The notes under the pieces: model-generated | What the model was told of the DNA's origin: nothing | The model's input: only the letters and a program-made list of their open reading frames with translations | Database searches by the model: none | Assembly: GCF_002157625.1 (NCBI RefSeq) | Contig: NZ_BDMM01000001.1 | Location: 434,001-498,000 of the forward strand | Direction: 5' to 3' | Source of the DNA: Brevundimonas sp. SH203 | Lineage (GTDB): Bacteria > Pseudomonadota > Alphaproteobacteria > Caulobacterales > Caulobacteraceae | Length of the DNA: 64,000 bases | Translations under genes and position numbers: made by a program | Part shown: positions 39,083-49,378 of the stretch, piece after piece | Numbering within the stretch: position 1 is the stretch's first letter | Layout: every line of letters starts with the position of its first letter

Positions 39083-39844
39083 CTAGAAGCGACGCCAGAG
39101 CGCCAGGGTCGGGCCGTGCGCGACGGGCGTCTCGCGCCCTGCGACCGTTTGTCTCCATCCGGCCTGCAGGCTCCATCGGCCCAGGTCGCGCACCACCGAC
39201 GCCTCGACCGACAGCCAGCGCGCGCCGCCGTCCGCCGCCCCGCCATAGACCTGGCCCAGCGCCATCCAGCCGCCGCCGAACCGCGCGCCCGCCGTGGCGT
39301 CGATCCGCGTCTCGTCCGGCAGACCGTCGCGCAGACGCCGCGCGGCCTGAATCTCCACAAAGGTCTGGTTCATCCCCCATCGCGGCCCCATCGACCGCCC
39401 TGCCGACAGCCGCGCCTCCCAGTCGTGTTCGCCTACGCCGGGCGGCGCATAGTCCGCGTTTCGTCCCTCGCCCGCCCGGCTGTAACCGCCGTAAAGGCTG
39501 ACGGCGTTGCGGTCGTCGCGGAACACCTGCCACGTCGCGCCGATCTCGACCGGCCCGCGCCCCTCGTAGTCGATGAAGGCGTCCTCGCCCTCCTGCCAGT
39601 CGGTCTTCAGCTGCAGCGTCAGCCGATCGGTCGCCCCGTATTCGGCGAACAGGCCCAGCCGCGCGTCACGCCGGATGGCGGGCAAGGGCGTCTCGTCGCC
39701 GGACGGATCGAAACCGCTGTCGGCCTTCAGCCGCTCGTATTTGACGATGGCCTGCCCCTGGCCTTTGGGCTGGACCCAGGCGCCGGCCTGGGCCGTCTGG
39801 GCGACGCCGAGGGACAGAACGCCCCCCGCCGCCGCCAGGATCAG
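39083..39844 (-). CDS. Outer-membrane beta-barrel-like protein, non-canonical start
   Basis: The mature part has alternating strands typical of small barrels (ATDRLTLQLKTDWQEGE, NAVSLYGGYSRAGEG, LGRWSLQAGWRQTVAG) ending in Phe. A signal peptide (LILAAAGGVLSLGVAQTAQA) lies at the start, but no ATG, GTG or TTG is near it. The only close candidate is CTG 39844, whose TG is the first two bases of the aldolase stop TGA. The next upstream start would add about 67 Gly/Arg-rich residues. Function is unknown. Confidence 0.65.
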   Translation of the reverse strand: MILAAAGGVLSLGVAQTAQAGAWVQPKGQGQAIVKYERLKADSGFDPSGDETPLPAIRRDARLGLFAEYGATDRLTLQLKTDWQEGEDAFIDYEGRGPVEIGATWQVFRDDRNAVSLYGGYSRAGEGRNADYAPPGVGEHDWEARLSAGRSMGPRWGMNQTFVEIQAARRLRDGLPDETRIDATAGARFGGGWMALGQVYGGAADGGARWLSVEASVVRDLGRWSLQAGWRQTVAGRETPVAHGPTLALWRRF

Positions 39845-40605
39845 GCGTCGTAGCCCGGCGACTTGCGCTCCAGCTGCCGCAGCGCGCCCGGCCAGGCCAG
39901 GGCCGAGACGAAGCCGATGCCCCGTCCCTGCTCCTTCGTCTCTTCCTGCGCCGCGTCCGGGGCCAGCAGAACATGCTCGCGTCCGCCCGACAACGCCGCC
40001 ACCTGCTGCGCGCAGGCCCGTTCCAGGAAGAAGATGCCGATCCATGCCTGCGCCGCCGTCTCCCCGACCGCCAAAGTGCCGTGGTTGCGCAGCAGCATCA
40101 TCGGCTTGTCCCCCAGGTCGGCGACCAGACGTTCGCGTTCGTCATGGTTCAGGGCCAACCCCTCGTATCCATGATACGCAACCTGATGCTGCAGTAAACA
40201 CGCATTCTGGCTGATCGGCAGCAGCCCCTCGGCCTGGGCCGCCACCCCGACGCCGTTCACCGTGTGCAGGTGGATGACGAACTTGGCGTCCTCGCGCGCG
40301 GCGTGGACGGCCGAGTGGATGGTGAAGCCCGCCGGATTGATGAAGTTGGTCGTGTCTTGGACGATGTTGCCTTCCAGATCGACCTTCACCAGCGAGGAAG
40401 CGGTGATCTCGTCGAAATAGAAGCCGTAGGGGTTGATCAGGAAATGATGCTCCGGCCCCGGCACGCGGGCCGAAATATGGGTGAAGATCATGTCGTCCCA
40501 GCCGTGCAGCGCGACCAGCCGGTAAAGCGCCGCCAGTTCGACGCGCGCCTGCCATTCGGCCTCGGACACGCGGGACTTGATCGAGGGATTGGCGCCGTCC
40601 GCCAT
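39841..40605 (-). CDS. Class II aldolase/adducin family protein
   Basis: This 254-residue protein shows the class II aldolase fold: HISARVPG, NPYGFYFDEI, metal-binding His112 and His114 (IHLHTVNG) and His175 (RNHGTLAVG). Family members include fuculose-phosphate aldolases and relatives with other sugar-like substrates; the true substrate is unknown. AGGAGG precedes the ATG. The stop overlaps the next gene's apparent CTG start. Confidence 0.9.
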   Translation of the reverse strand: MADGANPSIKSRVSEAEWQARVELAALYRLVALHGWDDMIFTHISARVPGPEHHFLINPYGFYFDEITASSLVKVDLEGNIVQDTTNFINPAGFTIHSAVHAAREDAKFVIHLHTVNGVGVAAQAEGLLPISQNACLLQHQVAYHGYEGLALNHDERERLVADLGDKPMMLLRNHGTLAVGETAAQAWIGIFFLERACAQQVAALSGGREHVLLAPDAAQEETKEQGRGIGFVSALAWPGALRQLERKSPGYDA

Positions 40606-40782
40606 GGTTTCCTCCTGCCTCTGAATGGGCGTTGGGCGAACCGTCCCCCTCGACGCGCGCGGCGTCAAGCGCCAAGACCAAGGCTGACGCAACGTCATCC
40701 CGGCGCGCCAGGACGTGGTTAACCCTGCCTTAACGGCGTTTACTTACGCTTGCATCGTCCATCGACGGTTCGGGGAGCCGCT

Positions 40783-41910
40783 GTGTCTGTCGTTCAACTG
40801 GAGCCGACCCGCGACAGCTGGGACGACCGCACCGTGGCGCAGATGCTGGGACTGGCCCGCAGCCGGTCGGCCGAGGATCGCCAGCGGCTGCTGCTCCAGG
40901 TCACGGGCCTGTGCGAGACCGCCGCGCCGCCGCCCAGCCTTGCGCCCCTGCTCGCCGACATCTTCCTGACCCTGACCGCCCAGGCCGAGCGCGACATCCG
41001 CCTGGCCCTGGCTGAACGAATCGCCGGCGTCGACTGGGCCCCGCCCGCCCTGGTCAATATGCTGGCGCTGGACGAGATCGAGATCGCCCGCCCCGTCATC
41101 GCCTCCAGCCCGCTGTTGAAGGACGCCGACCTGATCCGTCTGCTGATCGAGGCGACGCTGGAGCATCAGATCGCCGTGGCCCGCCGGCCCGGTCTGTCGG
41201 GCGCCGTGTGCGACGCCATCGTGGATCGCGGCGAGGCCGTGACCATGACCGCCCTGGCCTCGAACCGCACCGCCCGGATCGGCGAGACGGCCATGCGCCG
41301 GCTGGTCGATCAATCGCGCCGCGTCGCCGGCCTGCGCGCGCCCCTGACCCGCCATCCCCGCCTGAACGAGGATCTGGCCCAGGAACTCTATCAATGGGTC
41401 GGTCAGGCCCTGCGCCAGTCCATCGGCGAACGGTTCCGCATCGACGACGCCCGGCTGAACGCCGCCGTCCAGCAGGCCGCGACCGTCGCCGTCGGCACGC
41501 CGGAATGGCGCCCCGCCCCCAACAGCCGTCTGGCCGAGAACCGCGAACGCGCCGAGATGGAGCGCCGTCTGGTCGACAAGCTTCAGGCCGCCGGCCAGCT
41601 GCGCCCCGGCCTTCTGGTCCGCGCCCTGCGCGAGCAGCGTTTCGAACTGTTCGAACAGGCGCTGGTGGTCCTTGGCGGCTTCAGCGACGCCCAGGTCCAT
41701 CACGCCGTGCGCGCCCCCACGGCCGAGCCGCTCTATCTGGCCTGCATCTCCGTCGGGGTGGACAAGGCGGTCTTCGCCTCCCTGCTGGTCGAGGTGCGCA
41801 AGCTGTCGGGCGGCCTGCCCGGCGGCGGCGGCTGGACCGCCACGCCGATGAACGCCCATTCCGCCGCCCGCGCCTTCCGTCAGATGATGGAAAACCCCGC
41901 GATCGTTTGA
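40783..41910 (+). CDS. DUF2336 protein (first copy)
   Basis: The 375-residue helical protein consists of HEAT-like repeats (for example [20 protein letters not shown]) and matches DUF2336, an alphaproteobacterial family with no settled role. There is no signal or membrane helix. GTG 40783 has GGGGAG upstream; an ATG 11 codons earlier is possible. It lies 31 bases before nadK. A related gene is at 43349. Confidence 0.82.
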   Translation: MSVVQLEPTRDSWDDRTVAQMLGLARSRSAEDRQRLLLQVTGLCETAAPPPSLAPLLADIFLTLTAQAERDIRLALAERIAGVDWAPPALVNMLALDEIEIARPVIASSPLLKDADLIRLLIEATLEHQIAVARRPGLSGAVCDAIVDRGEAVTMTALASNRTARIGETAMRRLVDQSRRVAGLRAPLTRHPRLNEDLAQELYQWVGQALRQSIGERFRIDDARLNAAVQQAATVAVGTPEWRPAPNSRLAENRERAEMERRLVDKLQAAGQLRPGLLVRALREQRFELFEQALVVLGGFSDAQVHHAVRAPTAEPLYLACISVGVDKAVFASLLVEVRKLSGGLPGGGGWTATPMNAHSAARAFRQMMENPAIV

Positions 41911-41941
41911 CTTCGCCGTCAAGCTCGGCTCACGTCGCCCC

Positions 41942-42736
41942 GTGACCCAGCCCGCCTCGACCCTCACCGCCCCCGTCCCATCGCTGGCATTCGTCGCCAG
42001 CGACCGCCCCGAGGCGCAGGAGGCGCGCGCGGCCCTGATCGCCCGCTATGGGGCGGTGGCCGAGGAGGAGGCCGACGTCATCGTGGCCCTGGGCGGCGAC
42101 GGCCAGATGCTGGAGACGCTGCACGCCAATCTGCGCCGCCGCACGCCCGTCTATGGCATGAACCGGGGCTCGGTCGGCTTCCTGATGAACGACTATGACG
42201 AGGACGGCCTGCTGGAACGGGTCGCCACGGCCGAACGCACCCTGATCCACCCCCTGCAGATGGACGCCTGGACCGAGGCGGGCGAGGTCCACACCGGCCT
42301 GGCCATCAACGAAGTCTCCCTGCTGCGCCAGACGCGCCAGAGCGCCAAGCTCAGGATCACCGTCGACGACCGCGTGCGGCTGGAGGAGCTGTCCTGCGAC
42401 GGCTGTCTTGTGGCCACGCCCGCCGGATCGACCGCCTACAACCTGTCGGCCCACGGCCCCATCATACCGCTCGACGCCCGCATCCTGGCCCTGACGCCGA
42501 TCAGCGCGTTTCGCCCCCGGCGCTGGCGCGGCGCCCTCTTGTCTCACGGCGCCAGGGTGCGGTTCGATGTGCTGGAGGCCGACAAACGCCCCGTCTCGGC
42601 CACCGCCGACAACTTCGAGGTCCGCCGCGTCGCCCGCGTCGAGGTGCGCGAACGGCGCGACGTGGCCCTGACCATGCTGTTCGACGCGGGCCGTTCGTTC
42701 GACGAGCGCGTGATCGCCGAACAGTTCGCCAACTGA
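41942..42736 (+). CDS. nadK: NAD kinase
   Basis: This 264-residue protein has the NAD kinase signatures: ALGGDGQML (50-58), AINEVSLLR, and [16 protein letters not shown]. It phosphorylates NAD to NADP in the cytosol. It starts at GTG 41942. Context places it between DUF2336 and the Hpt gene, all on the same strand and closely spaced, probably one operon. Confidence 0.95.
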   Translation: MTQPASTLTAPVPSLAFVASDRPEAQEARAALIARYGAVAEEEADVIVALGGDGQMLETLHANLRRRTPVYGMNRGSVGFLMNDYDEDGLLERVATAERTLIHPLQMDAWTEAGEVHTGLAINEVSLLRQTRQSAKLRITVDDRVRLEELSCDGCLVATPAGSTAYNLSAHGPIIPLDARILALTPISAFRPRRWRGALLSHGARVRFDVLEADKRPVSATADNFEVRRVARVEVRERRDVALTMLFDAGRSFDERVIAEQFAN

Positions 42737-42797
42737 CTGGTGACGGCTTCTTAAGGCCAGCGCTCTAGGGTTCCGTGAAAGACCTATGGAGTCCGCC

Positions 42798-43274
42798 ATG
42801 AGCAACCCGGCGCAGATCACCCCTCCGACCAACGCCCTGCGTATGAAGGTCGGCGGCGGTTTCGGCATCAACGCCGACGCCATCGCCAAGGCCGAAGAGG
42901 CCCTGAAGGCCATGTCGGCCCAGTTCGGCCAGTGGCTGAACGACGAGATCGACAAGCTGGACAAGGCCCAGGCCGACATTCGCGAGCAGGGCTACACCCC
43001 CGCCACCGCCGAGGCCCTGTATTTCCGCGCCCACGACCTGAAGGGGCTGGGCACCACCTATGAATACCCGCTCGTGACGCGCATCGCCGGATCGCTGTGC
43101 AAGATGCTGGACGACGCCCAGCGCCGGATGTCGGCCCCCGTCGCGGTGCTGGACGCCCATATCGACGCCATCCGCGCCGTCGTCCGCGACCAGATCAAGA
43201 CCGACGAACATCCCACCGGCCGCGCCCTGGCCGAAACCCTGGAACAGCGGGTCGCCCAGCATCTGGCGGGCTGA
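42798..43274 (+). CDS. Hpt-domain phosphotransfer protein
   Basis: From ATG 42798 (GGAG upstream) the product is 158 residues. The C-terminal half is an Hpt four-helix domain with phosphorylatable His79 in RAHDLKGLGTTYEY. The N-terminal part is a helical extension. It relays phosphate between a histidine kinase and a response regulator, none of which are adjacent. Placement after nadK and between DUF2336 genes suggests a link to the latter, but this is inference. Confidence 0.85.
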   Translation: MSNPAQITPPTNALRMKVGGGFGINADAIAKAEEALKAMSAQFGQWLNDEIDKLDKAQADIREQGYTPATAEALYFRAHDLKGLGTTYEYPLVTRIAGSLCKMLDDAQRRMSAPVAVLDAHIDAIRAVVRDQIKTDEHPTGRALAETLEQRVAQHLAG

Positions 43275-43296
43275 ACCCGGCTACATCACAACAACG

Positions 43297-43327
43297 AAAA
43301 AGGCCCGCCGAACGGCGGGCCTTTTGT
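43297..43327 (+). terminator. Rho-independent terminator after the Hpt gene
   Basis: AAGGCCCGCCG and CGGCGGGCCTT form an 11-bp stem with a two- to four-base loop, followed by TTTT. It lies 23 bases past the Hpt stop codon and before the converging DUF2336 gene. Confidence 0.88.
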
Positions 43328-43348
43328 CTTCCGGCCCTCGGGCGGCGC

Positions 43349-44491
43349 TCAGGCGGCGTTGGCGGCGGCGGCGGAATGGGCGCTGGGCGACTGGTCCAAC
43401 CGCTCCATCAGATAGGCCAGGTCGTCGCGCAGCACGTTCGGCCGCTGGGTCAGGAACCGCTCCAGCATCTGTTCGCGGAACAGGGCGCTGGAGGTGTCGA
43501 TCCCCTCGGCCGCCAGCGCCCGCCAGGTGTCCACCCCGGCGCGAAAGGCGGGGAACAGGCGCGGCGGCAATCCCGCCCGGTCATAGATGGCCTTCAGCCC
43601 CAACGGCCCGGCGTCGTGAACCATCAGCCAGGCGCGGTGATGCGGCGTATTGGCCAGCTCGGCCAGACCATATTCGAACATGGCCATCTGCCCCCGCGCC
43701 AGACCGCGCAGCAGCAGCGAGGCGTTCAGCACCCGGCGCGCGTTCAGCTGCGTCATGAAAGCCGCCAGGTCCGCGCTGACGCCCGCCTGATCGACCAGAT
43801 CGACCGTCGTGCGCTCGCGCGCATATTGGGCCAGGCGAATGGCGGTCTCGGGCGCCACGGCGTGCCGGCTGATCAGATGTTCGCGCACCGTGTCGCTGGC
43901 CAATTGGATCAGCCGTTCGGTGACGCCCAGCGGCAGAACCTGGCGATAGGCCACGGCGGTCAGCACGTCCGGCGCCTCAGCGAACCGCTCGACCACCACG
44001 CCCAGGGACGGTTCGGACAGATCAGCGTTGTCGTTGGCGGCCAGCACCCGCACGGCCTGCTCGCACCCCTCGCCGGCCAGAACGTCGGCGACGTCGCGCG
44101 ACACCCGCGCCCGGCCCGCCACCGCCACCTGCCGCACCACCGAACCGGCGCGCACGATCTCGATCAGATCCTCGTCGCTGAACGCGGGCGAGGCGGCGAT
44201 GATCGGCAGGGCGATGCTGTCCAGGTCGCCCGCCAGTTTTCGCGCCACGTCGTTGGGGATCAGGTCCGACGCCTTCAGCGTCACCGCCATGGCCCGCCGC
44301 ACCAGTTCGGCGGCGTCGTTGGCCAGCATCCGCAGGATCTTCTGCGCCGCCGCCCGGTCCTCGTCGCCCAGTTCGGCGCGCTCCATATTGCGGCACAGCT
44401 TGTGCGCCGCCTCGGCGCGTTCATCGTCGTCCGCCGCCTTGATAAGGCGACGAATGTCCACTTCGGTCAGGCGTGCGCGATAGGCGGTCAT
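43349..44491 (-). CDS. DUF2336 protein (second copy)
   Basis: This 380-residue helical protein has DUF2336 features throughout, including HEAT-like repeats (LRMLANDAAELVRRAMAV) and a C-terminal four-helix part. It resembles the gene at 40783 in type but not closely in sequence. Function unknown. There is no signal peptide or membrane helix. It converges on the Hpt gene. Confidence 0.85.
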   Translation of the reverse strand: MTAYRARLTEVDIRRLIKAADDDERAEAAHKLCRNMERAELGDEDRAAAQKILRMLANDAAELVRRAMAVTLKASDLIPNDVARKLAGDLDSIALPIIAASPAFSDEDLIEIVRAGSVVRQVAVAGRARVSRDVADVLAGEGCEQAVRVLAANDNADLSEPSLGVVVERFAEAPDVLTAVAYRQVLPLGVTERLIQLASDTVREHLISRHAVAPETAIRLAQYARERTTVDLVDQAGVSADLAAFMTQLNARRVLNASLLLRGLARGQMAMFEYGLAELANTPHHRAWLMVHDAGPLGLKAIYDRAGLPPRLFPAFRAGVDTWRALAAEGIDTSSALFREQMLERFLTQRPNVLRDDLAYLMERLDQSPSAHSAAAANAA

Positions 44492-44578
44492 GGACGGCTC
44501 GTCAGGGAATCGGGCGATGATCCCAAAATGAGACTGCCATGCTTAACGGGCGGTTTACCATCGGCTGAAATTCGCCGA

Positions 44579-45376
44579 TCAGGTCGTTTCCTTGCCCGTC
44601 GGCGAAAACGCTCCGCCGAAGCCCCTGCTGGACGATCCGTCCTGCCCCAGCAGCAGGGCCAGAAGCCCCTGATCCTGCTTCAGCCGATCCATGCGCGCGG
44701 CCAGCATCTGGTCCTGTTCGCTCAGGCTGGGCGTCGAATAGCGCGTCTCGCCCGAACCGGCCGCCGGCGCGCCCTGCCCCGCCGTGCGCTGCAGATTGGC
44801 GTGAACCTCGGCCACCGTCGCGGCCCGCCCGTCGCGATAGAAGATGCTGCGGTTGGCCCGCGCGGCCTGTGGGAACATCGCCGCCGCGCTGCCGCCCGGA
44901 TTGCGGTCCATCGCCTGCATCAGGTCCGCCGCCCCCGCCGGTCCCAGGAAGTGGGCGGCGTACAGATCGCCCGCCCCCGGCTCCTTGCCCGTGCGGCCGC
45001 GCAGATAGGCGGCGTTCGACGCCGTCAGCTCCGCCGCCATGGCCGAGGCCGCATGCGGATCGAACCGCAGGTCCAGCACCACGTTGCGCGCCGAACCCTC
45101 CACGCGCCAGCGCCCGTCCGATCCCCGATGGATCAGGTCCGCGTACTGGCCGTAACCGTGCTGGGCGCCGTGCTGCTTGACCGTGCCCAGCCAGGTCTGT
45201 TCGATGAACTGGAACAGGCCCGCCGCCGAGGAGGTCGGGGCCTTGGCCGAGGGATTCATCGCGCTTTCGCGGCGCGCGGTCTTGACCATGAAGTCATAGT
45301 CCACGCCCACGGCCGCCGAGGCGCGCCTGATCGCCGCCTCCACGCCGCCTGCCGATGGAATCGCTCCGATGCCCAT
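44579..45376 (-). CDS. Lytic transglycosylase (SLT-type)
   Basis: The 265-residue protein has an SLT lytic transglycosylase domain in its N-terminal half, with catalytic Glu37 in TARRESAMNP and SSAAGLFQFIEQTWL. It resembles PleA-like enzymes, which open the peptidoglycan for pili or flagella in Caulobacter. There is no Sec signal, so export may go through a flagellar or specialised route, or the start may be elsewhere. It is 88 bases upstream of the second DUF2336 gene. Confidence 0.88.
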   Translation of the reverse strand: MGIGAIPSAGGVEAAIRRASAAVGVDYDFMVKTARRESAMNPSAKAPTSSAAGLFQFIEQTWLGTVKQHGAQHGYGQYADLIHRGSDGRWRVEGSARNVVLDLRFDPHAASAMAAELTASNAAYLRGRTGKEPGAGDLYAAHFLGPAGAADLMQAMDRNPGGSAAAMFPQAARANRSIFYRDGRAATVAEVHANLQRTAGQGAPAAGSGETRYSTPSLSEQDQMLAARMDRLKQDQGLLALLLGQDGSSSRGFGGAFSPTGKETT

Positions 45377-45543
45377 GCGCGCGATGGTCGGCGAACGTGG
45401 TTAACCAATCCCTAATCCTTAACAGCGCCGTTAACGGATCGACCTTTGCCGAACGCGGGCGCCTCGCCGCAAAGCCGCCACAACCTGCGCGCTCAACTTC
45501 ACCTTAAGGGCGCTGCGGGGGCGGTGAACGAGGGAGTTAGGCC

Positions 45544-46278
45544 ATGATGATGCAAACCGCCGGCGGACCCGGCTTGATCAGCCCCATCGACTTCGGGGAG
45601 CGCAAGAAACCCATCCCGCGCTGGATGCTGGCCGCCATCGGCGTCTCGGTGATCCTGCACGTCGGGGCCGGGATCGTGCTTTACAATCAGCGGTTCCAGC
45701 TGAGCGGCGTGGATGATCCGGTCATTGAAGACCCGATCTTCACGGTCACTATGGAGAAGCCCCCGGAGCCCAAGCCGCTTCCGCCCACCGTCACGGCGGC
45801 CCCGCCGACGCCGATCCATAAGCCGACCTTGACCGTGCCGACCATCATGCCGCCCGTTCCCCTGGCCCCGCCCGAGAACCCGGCGAACACGGCGCCGCCC
45901 GGACAGCTGATCGTCAGCACCGCTCCAACCGGCGTGGAGGGCGGCACGGCGACGGTCGAGACGCCGCCCCGCGCGCCCTCTGTGATCAACAACCCGACCT
46001 GGGCCAGTCGGCCGTCCGCCGCCCAGATGGCGCGCGCCTATCCGACCCGCGCGGCCGAGAACGGCACGCCGGGTTCCGCCAGCCTCAGCTGCGTGGTGCG
46101 GGTGGACGGCGGCCTGACCGGCTGTCGCGTCGTCGGTGAAACCCCGAACGGCCAAGGCTTCGGTCGTGCGGCCCAGAGCCTGACGCGCGACTTCCGCATG
46201 AACCCGCGCACCGTGGACGGCCGCCCCGTCGACGGCGCCACGGTCAACTTCACCGTCCGCTTCGCGATGGCGGACTAG
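45544..46278 (+). CDS. Second TonB-family protein, without ExbBD
   Basis: The 244-residue protein has a cytoplasmic N-terminus, one membrane helix (about residues 28-47, [20 protein letters not shown]), an acidic/proline-rich spacer, and a C-terminal TonB domain ([20 protein letters not shown] ends in strand [11 protein letters not shown]). It should couple membrane energy to a receptor, borrowing an ExbBD motor. AGGGAG precedes the ATG. The stop overlaps the convergent oxidoreductase gene by four bases. Confidence 0.88.
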   Translation: MMMQTAGGPGLISPIDFGERKKPIPRWMLAAIGVSVILHVGAGIVLYNQRFQLSGVDDPVIEDPIFTVTMEKPPEPKPLPPTVTAAPPTPIHKPTLTVPTIMPPVPLAPPENPANTAPPGQLIVSTAPTGVEGGTATVETPPRAPSVINNPTWASRPSAAQMARAYPTRAAENGTPGSASLSCVVRVDGGLTGCRVVGETPNGQGFGRAAQSLTRDFRMNPRTVDGRPVDGATVNFTVRFAMAD

Positions 46279-47288
46279 AACCGGCCGGGATCGAGGGTGC
46301 GGGCGTGCGGCGACGCAGGCTCCCCCTCGATCGCATCCGCGACCGCCGCCCCGACCAGCGGCCCCAGCAGCCAGCCGTTGCGACGCGGCGCCAGGGCCAT
46401 GAACACCCCCTGTCCGCCCGGCGCGGCGCCCGCCAGCGGCAGGCCGTCGGCGCTGGCCCCGCGCACGCCCGCCCGCCAGTCGATCTCCAGCGTCTCGGGC
46501 GTCCGGCCCAGCACGCGCCAGGCGGCCTCCAGCAGCCGTTCGCCCGTCGCCGCGTCCGGCGCCGTGTCGCGACGCCCCGGCTCCATCGTCGCCCCCACGA
46601 CCACGCCCGCCCCCATCGGCGCGACATAGGCGCCGGTGCCGCGCACCACATGGCCGGCCAGCGTCTGTTTCGTCATCCCGATCTGACCGCGAACGGGCTG
46701 GATCGCCGCGACCTGTTCTCGCACCGCCTCGGGCAGGCCCGCAATGGCGCCCTCAGCGCCCGTCGCCAGCACGAGCGCGCGCGCCCTCAGCGTCCCGCGA
46801 TCCGTCTCCACGCGCCAACCGTCGTCCAGGCGCGAAACCGCCTTCACGCGGCCGTTCACCACCGCATCGCCCAGGGCCGCCGTCATCGCCGCCAGCGCCT
46901 GCCCCGGATCGACCTGATATTCCTCGTCCGTAACGACCCGCTCGCCGTCCAGCCGCGCCTGAAAGCCCAGCGTCCGCATCCGCGCGGCGATCCCGGCCGC
47001 ATCCCCGCCGCGCCACTCCGCCGGCCGGCGCGCCAGCGCGATCCCCGCCGCCCGGGCGAAGTCGGGCCACAGGTCGCGGGAGACGCGAAACAGGGCGGCG
47101 CGTTCGGGCGAGGCGTCGTCGATCGCCGCCTCCATCGCCGGGGCGATCATGCCCGCCGCCACCGCCGAGGCGTTCGCGCCGCCCGGATCGATCACCACGA
47201 CGGATCGGCCGCGCCGATGCAGTTCGAACGCGGTGCAGAGGCCCAGCACCCCGGCGCCGACGATCACGATGGGAGGAGAAGACGTCAC
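46275..47288 (-). CDS. FAD-dependent oxidoreductase, DAO/ThiO-like
   Basis: This 337-residue protein opens with a Rossmann FAD motif ([20 protein letters not shown]) and has the DAO-family core. The best match in style is glycine oxidase ThiO, needed for the thiazole of thiamine, but no thi gene is adjacent and D-amino acid oxidation is equally possible. It has no signal, so cytosolic. It converges on the second tonB gene. Confidence 0.75.
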   Translation of the reverse strand: MTSSPPIVIVGAGVLGLCTAFELHRRGRSVVVIDPGGANASAVAAGMIAPAMEAAIDDASPERAALFRVSRDLWPDFARAAGIALARRPAEWRGGDAAGIAARMRTLGFQARLDGERVVTDEEYQVDPGQALAAMTAALGDAVVNGRVKAVSRLDDGWRVETDRGTLRARALVLATGAEGAIAGLPEAVREQVAAIQPVRGQIGMTKQTLAGHVVRGTGAYVAPMGAGVVVGATMEPGRRDTAPDAATGERLLEAAWRVLGRTPETLEIDWRAGVRGASADGLPLAGAAPGGQGVFMALAPRRNGWLLGPLVGAAVADAIEGEPASPHARTLDPGRF

Positions 47289-47335
47289 GGCCCGTCTGAT
47301 CGGCCCGCGACGCCCTCAATGCAAGCCTCGGCTGA

Positions 47336-49183
47336 CTATTCCGCCGCCATGGCCGCGCCCGCCGCCCGGTCCAGCCGCGCGAGCAGCGCCGCGTGCTGGT
47401 CCCACAGCGCGGTCGGCAGCCGCTCGCCGAACCGGCGATAGAAGTCGGGAATTAGCGCCGCCTCCTCGGCCCAGACGCCGGCGTCCACATCCAGCAGGAT
47501 CGCCATCTGCGCCGGCGTCAGCGTCAGACCCGACAGGTCCAGCGCCTCGGGCGTCGGTACGCGGCCGACCGGCGTGTCCACCGCCTCCGCCTCGCCGTCG
47601 ATCCGCTCCGAAATCCACTTCAACACGCGCGCATTGTCGCCGAACCCGGGCCAGACGAACCGCCCGTCCTGATCCTTCCTGAACCAGTTGACGAAGAAGA
47701 TGCGCGGCACTTTCGACGCCTCGCGCCCCTGCCCCATCTTCAGCCAGTGGGCGAAATAGTCCCCCATGTTGTAGCCGCAGAAGGGCAGCATGGCGAACGG
47801 GTCGCGGCGCAGCTCCCCGACCTTGTTCTCGGCCGCCGCCGTGCCTTCCGACGCCACGGTCGAGCCCATGAAGACCCCATGCTCCCAGTCGAACGCCTCC
47901 GTCACCAGCGGCACCGCGCTGGCCCGGCGTCCGCCGAACAGGATGGCGTCGATGGGCACGCCTTTCGGGTCTTCCCATTCCGGCGCGATGGCCGGGCACT
48001 GGCCGGCGGGCGAGGCGAAACGCGCATTCGGATGCGCCGCCGGTTCGCCCGACGCCGGATCGTGCGGCTGACCCTTCCAGTTGGTCAGGCCCTCGGGCGC
48101 GGTCTTCGTCATCCCCTCCCACCACACGTCGCCGTCGGCGGTCAGGGCGGTGTTGGTGAAGATGGTGTTGGTGGCCAGCGTCTCCAGCGCATTGTGGTTG
48201 GTGTCGCGGCTGGTGCCGGGCGCCACACCGAAGAAGCCCGCCTCCGGGTTCACGGCGTACAGCCGCCCGTCGTCCCCGAACCGCATCCAGGCGATGTCGT
48301 CGCCGATGGTTTCCGCCTTCCAGCCCGGCAGGCTGGGTTGCAGCATGGCCAGATTGGTCTTGCCGCAGGCCGAGGGGAAGGCGGCGGCCACATACTTCGC
48401 CCGTCCCTTCGGATCGGTCAGCTTCAGGATCAGCATATGTTCGGCCAGCCAGCCCTCGTCGCGGGCCATGACCGAGGCGATCCGCAGCGCATAGCATTTC
48501 TTGCCCAACAGGGCGTTGCCGCCATAGCCGGAGCCATAGGACCAGATTTCGCGCGTTTCCGGGAAGTGAACGATCCATTTGTCGTCGTTGCAGGGCCAGG
48601 CCACGTCCGCCTGTCCCTCGGCCAGCGGCGCGCCCAGCGTATGGACGGCGGGCACGAACACCCCCTTGTCGCCCAGTTGGTCCAGCGCTGGCCTGCCCAT
48701 CCGCGTCATCACCCCCATCGACAGGGCGACATAGCCGCTGTCGGTGATCTCGACGCTCAGGGCGCTGATCTCGGACCCCAGCGGCCCCATGCAGAAGGGC
48801 GCGACATACATCGTCCGCCCGGCCATGCAGCCGTCGAACAGGCCCGCCAGACGGTCGCGCATCTCGATCGGATCGGCCCAGTTGTTGGTCGGCCCGGCGT
48901 CCGCTTCATCTTCGAAACAGATGAAGGTCCGGCTTTCGACCCGCGCCACGTCGCGCGGATCGGACGCGGCGTAATAGCAGCCCGGCCGCCTGTCCTGATC
49001 CAGCGTCTTCAGCGTGCCCTTGGCCAACAGGTCGGCGACGATGGCCTGTTTCTCGGCCTCCGATCCGTCGCACCAGTGGACGCGATCAGGCTTTGTCAGG
49101 GCGGCGATCTGCTCGACCCAGGCGATCAGCCCGGCATGGGCGGTGGGCGCCGGACGCAATCCGGGCGTGGTGGAAATGGACAA
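47336..49183 (-). CDS. pckG: GTP-dependent phosphoenolpyruvate carboxykinase
   Basis: The 615-residue protein makes PEP from oxaloacetate using GTP. The kinase loop FPSACGKTN with catalytic Cys273 and the FVNWFRKD segment identify the GTP-dependent class. TTG 49183 has CAGGAG upstream and gives the usual length; an ATG at 49228 would add 15 residues. The ATP-dependent enzyme is more common in alphaproteobacteria. Confidence 0.95.
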   Translation of the reverse strand: MSISTTPGLRPAPTAHAGLIAWVEQIAALTKPDRVHWCDGSEAEKQAIVADLLAKGTLKTLDQDRRPGCYYAASDPRDVARVESRTFICFEDEADAGPTNNWADPIEMRDRLAGLFDGCMAGRTMYVAPFCMGPLGSEISALSVEITDSGYVALSMGVMTRMGRPALDQLGDKGVFVPAVHTLGAPLAEGQADVAWPCNDDKWIVHFPETREIWSYGSGYGGNALLGKKCYALRIASVMARDEGWLAEHMLILKLTDPKGRAKYVAAAFPSACGKTNLAMLQPSLPGWKAETIGDDIAWMRFGDDGRLYAVNPEAGFFGVAPGTSRDTNHNALETLATNTIFTNTALTADGDVWWEGMTKTAPEGLTNWKGQPHDPASGEPAAHPNARFASPAGQCPAIAPEWEDPKGVPIDAILFGGRRASAVPLVTEAFDWEHGVFMGSTVASEGTAAAENKVGELRRDPFAMLPFCGYNMGDYFAHWLKMGQGREASKVPRIFFVNWFRKDQDGRFVWPGFGDNARVLKWISERIDGEAEAVDTPVGRVPTPEALDLSGLTLTPAQMAILLDVDAGVWAEEAALIPDFYRRFGERLPTALWDQHAALLARLDRAAGAAMAAE

Positions 49184-49378
49184 GGACGTCTCCTGAGCAA
49201 GGGAGGCCTGGCGATCTGACGCCGCCATGGCCCGAAAACATTACGATCACGCACTGTTACAGCCGAATTGCGCCCCCGGTCCCTCCGCGTCAAATCGTGC
49301 AAGAAATCGGCGGATCGCCCTGCTTTGGCGGCAAGAAATCGCAGATGCCCTGAACGCCGTCTGGCGGTATCAGAGCGT

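Noticed and set aside
43097..45415. A 772-codon plus-strand frame
   Set aside because: It runs antisense through DUF2336 and the transglycosylase and lacks any domain.
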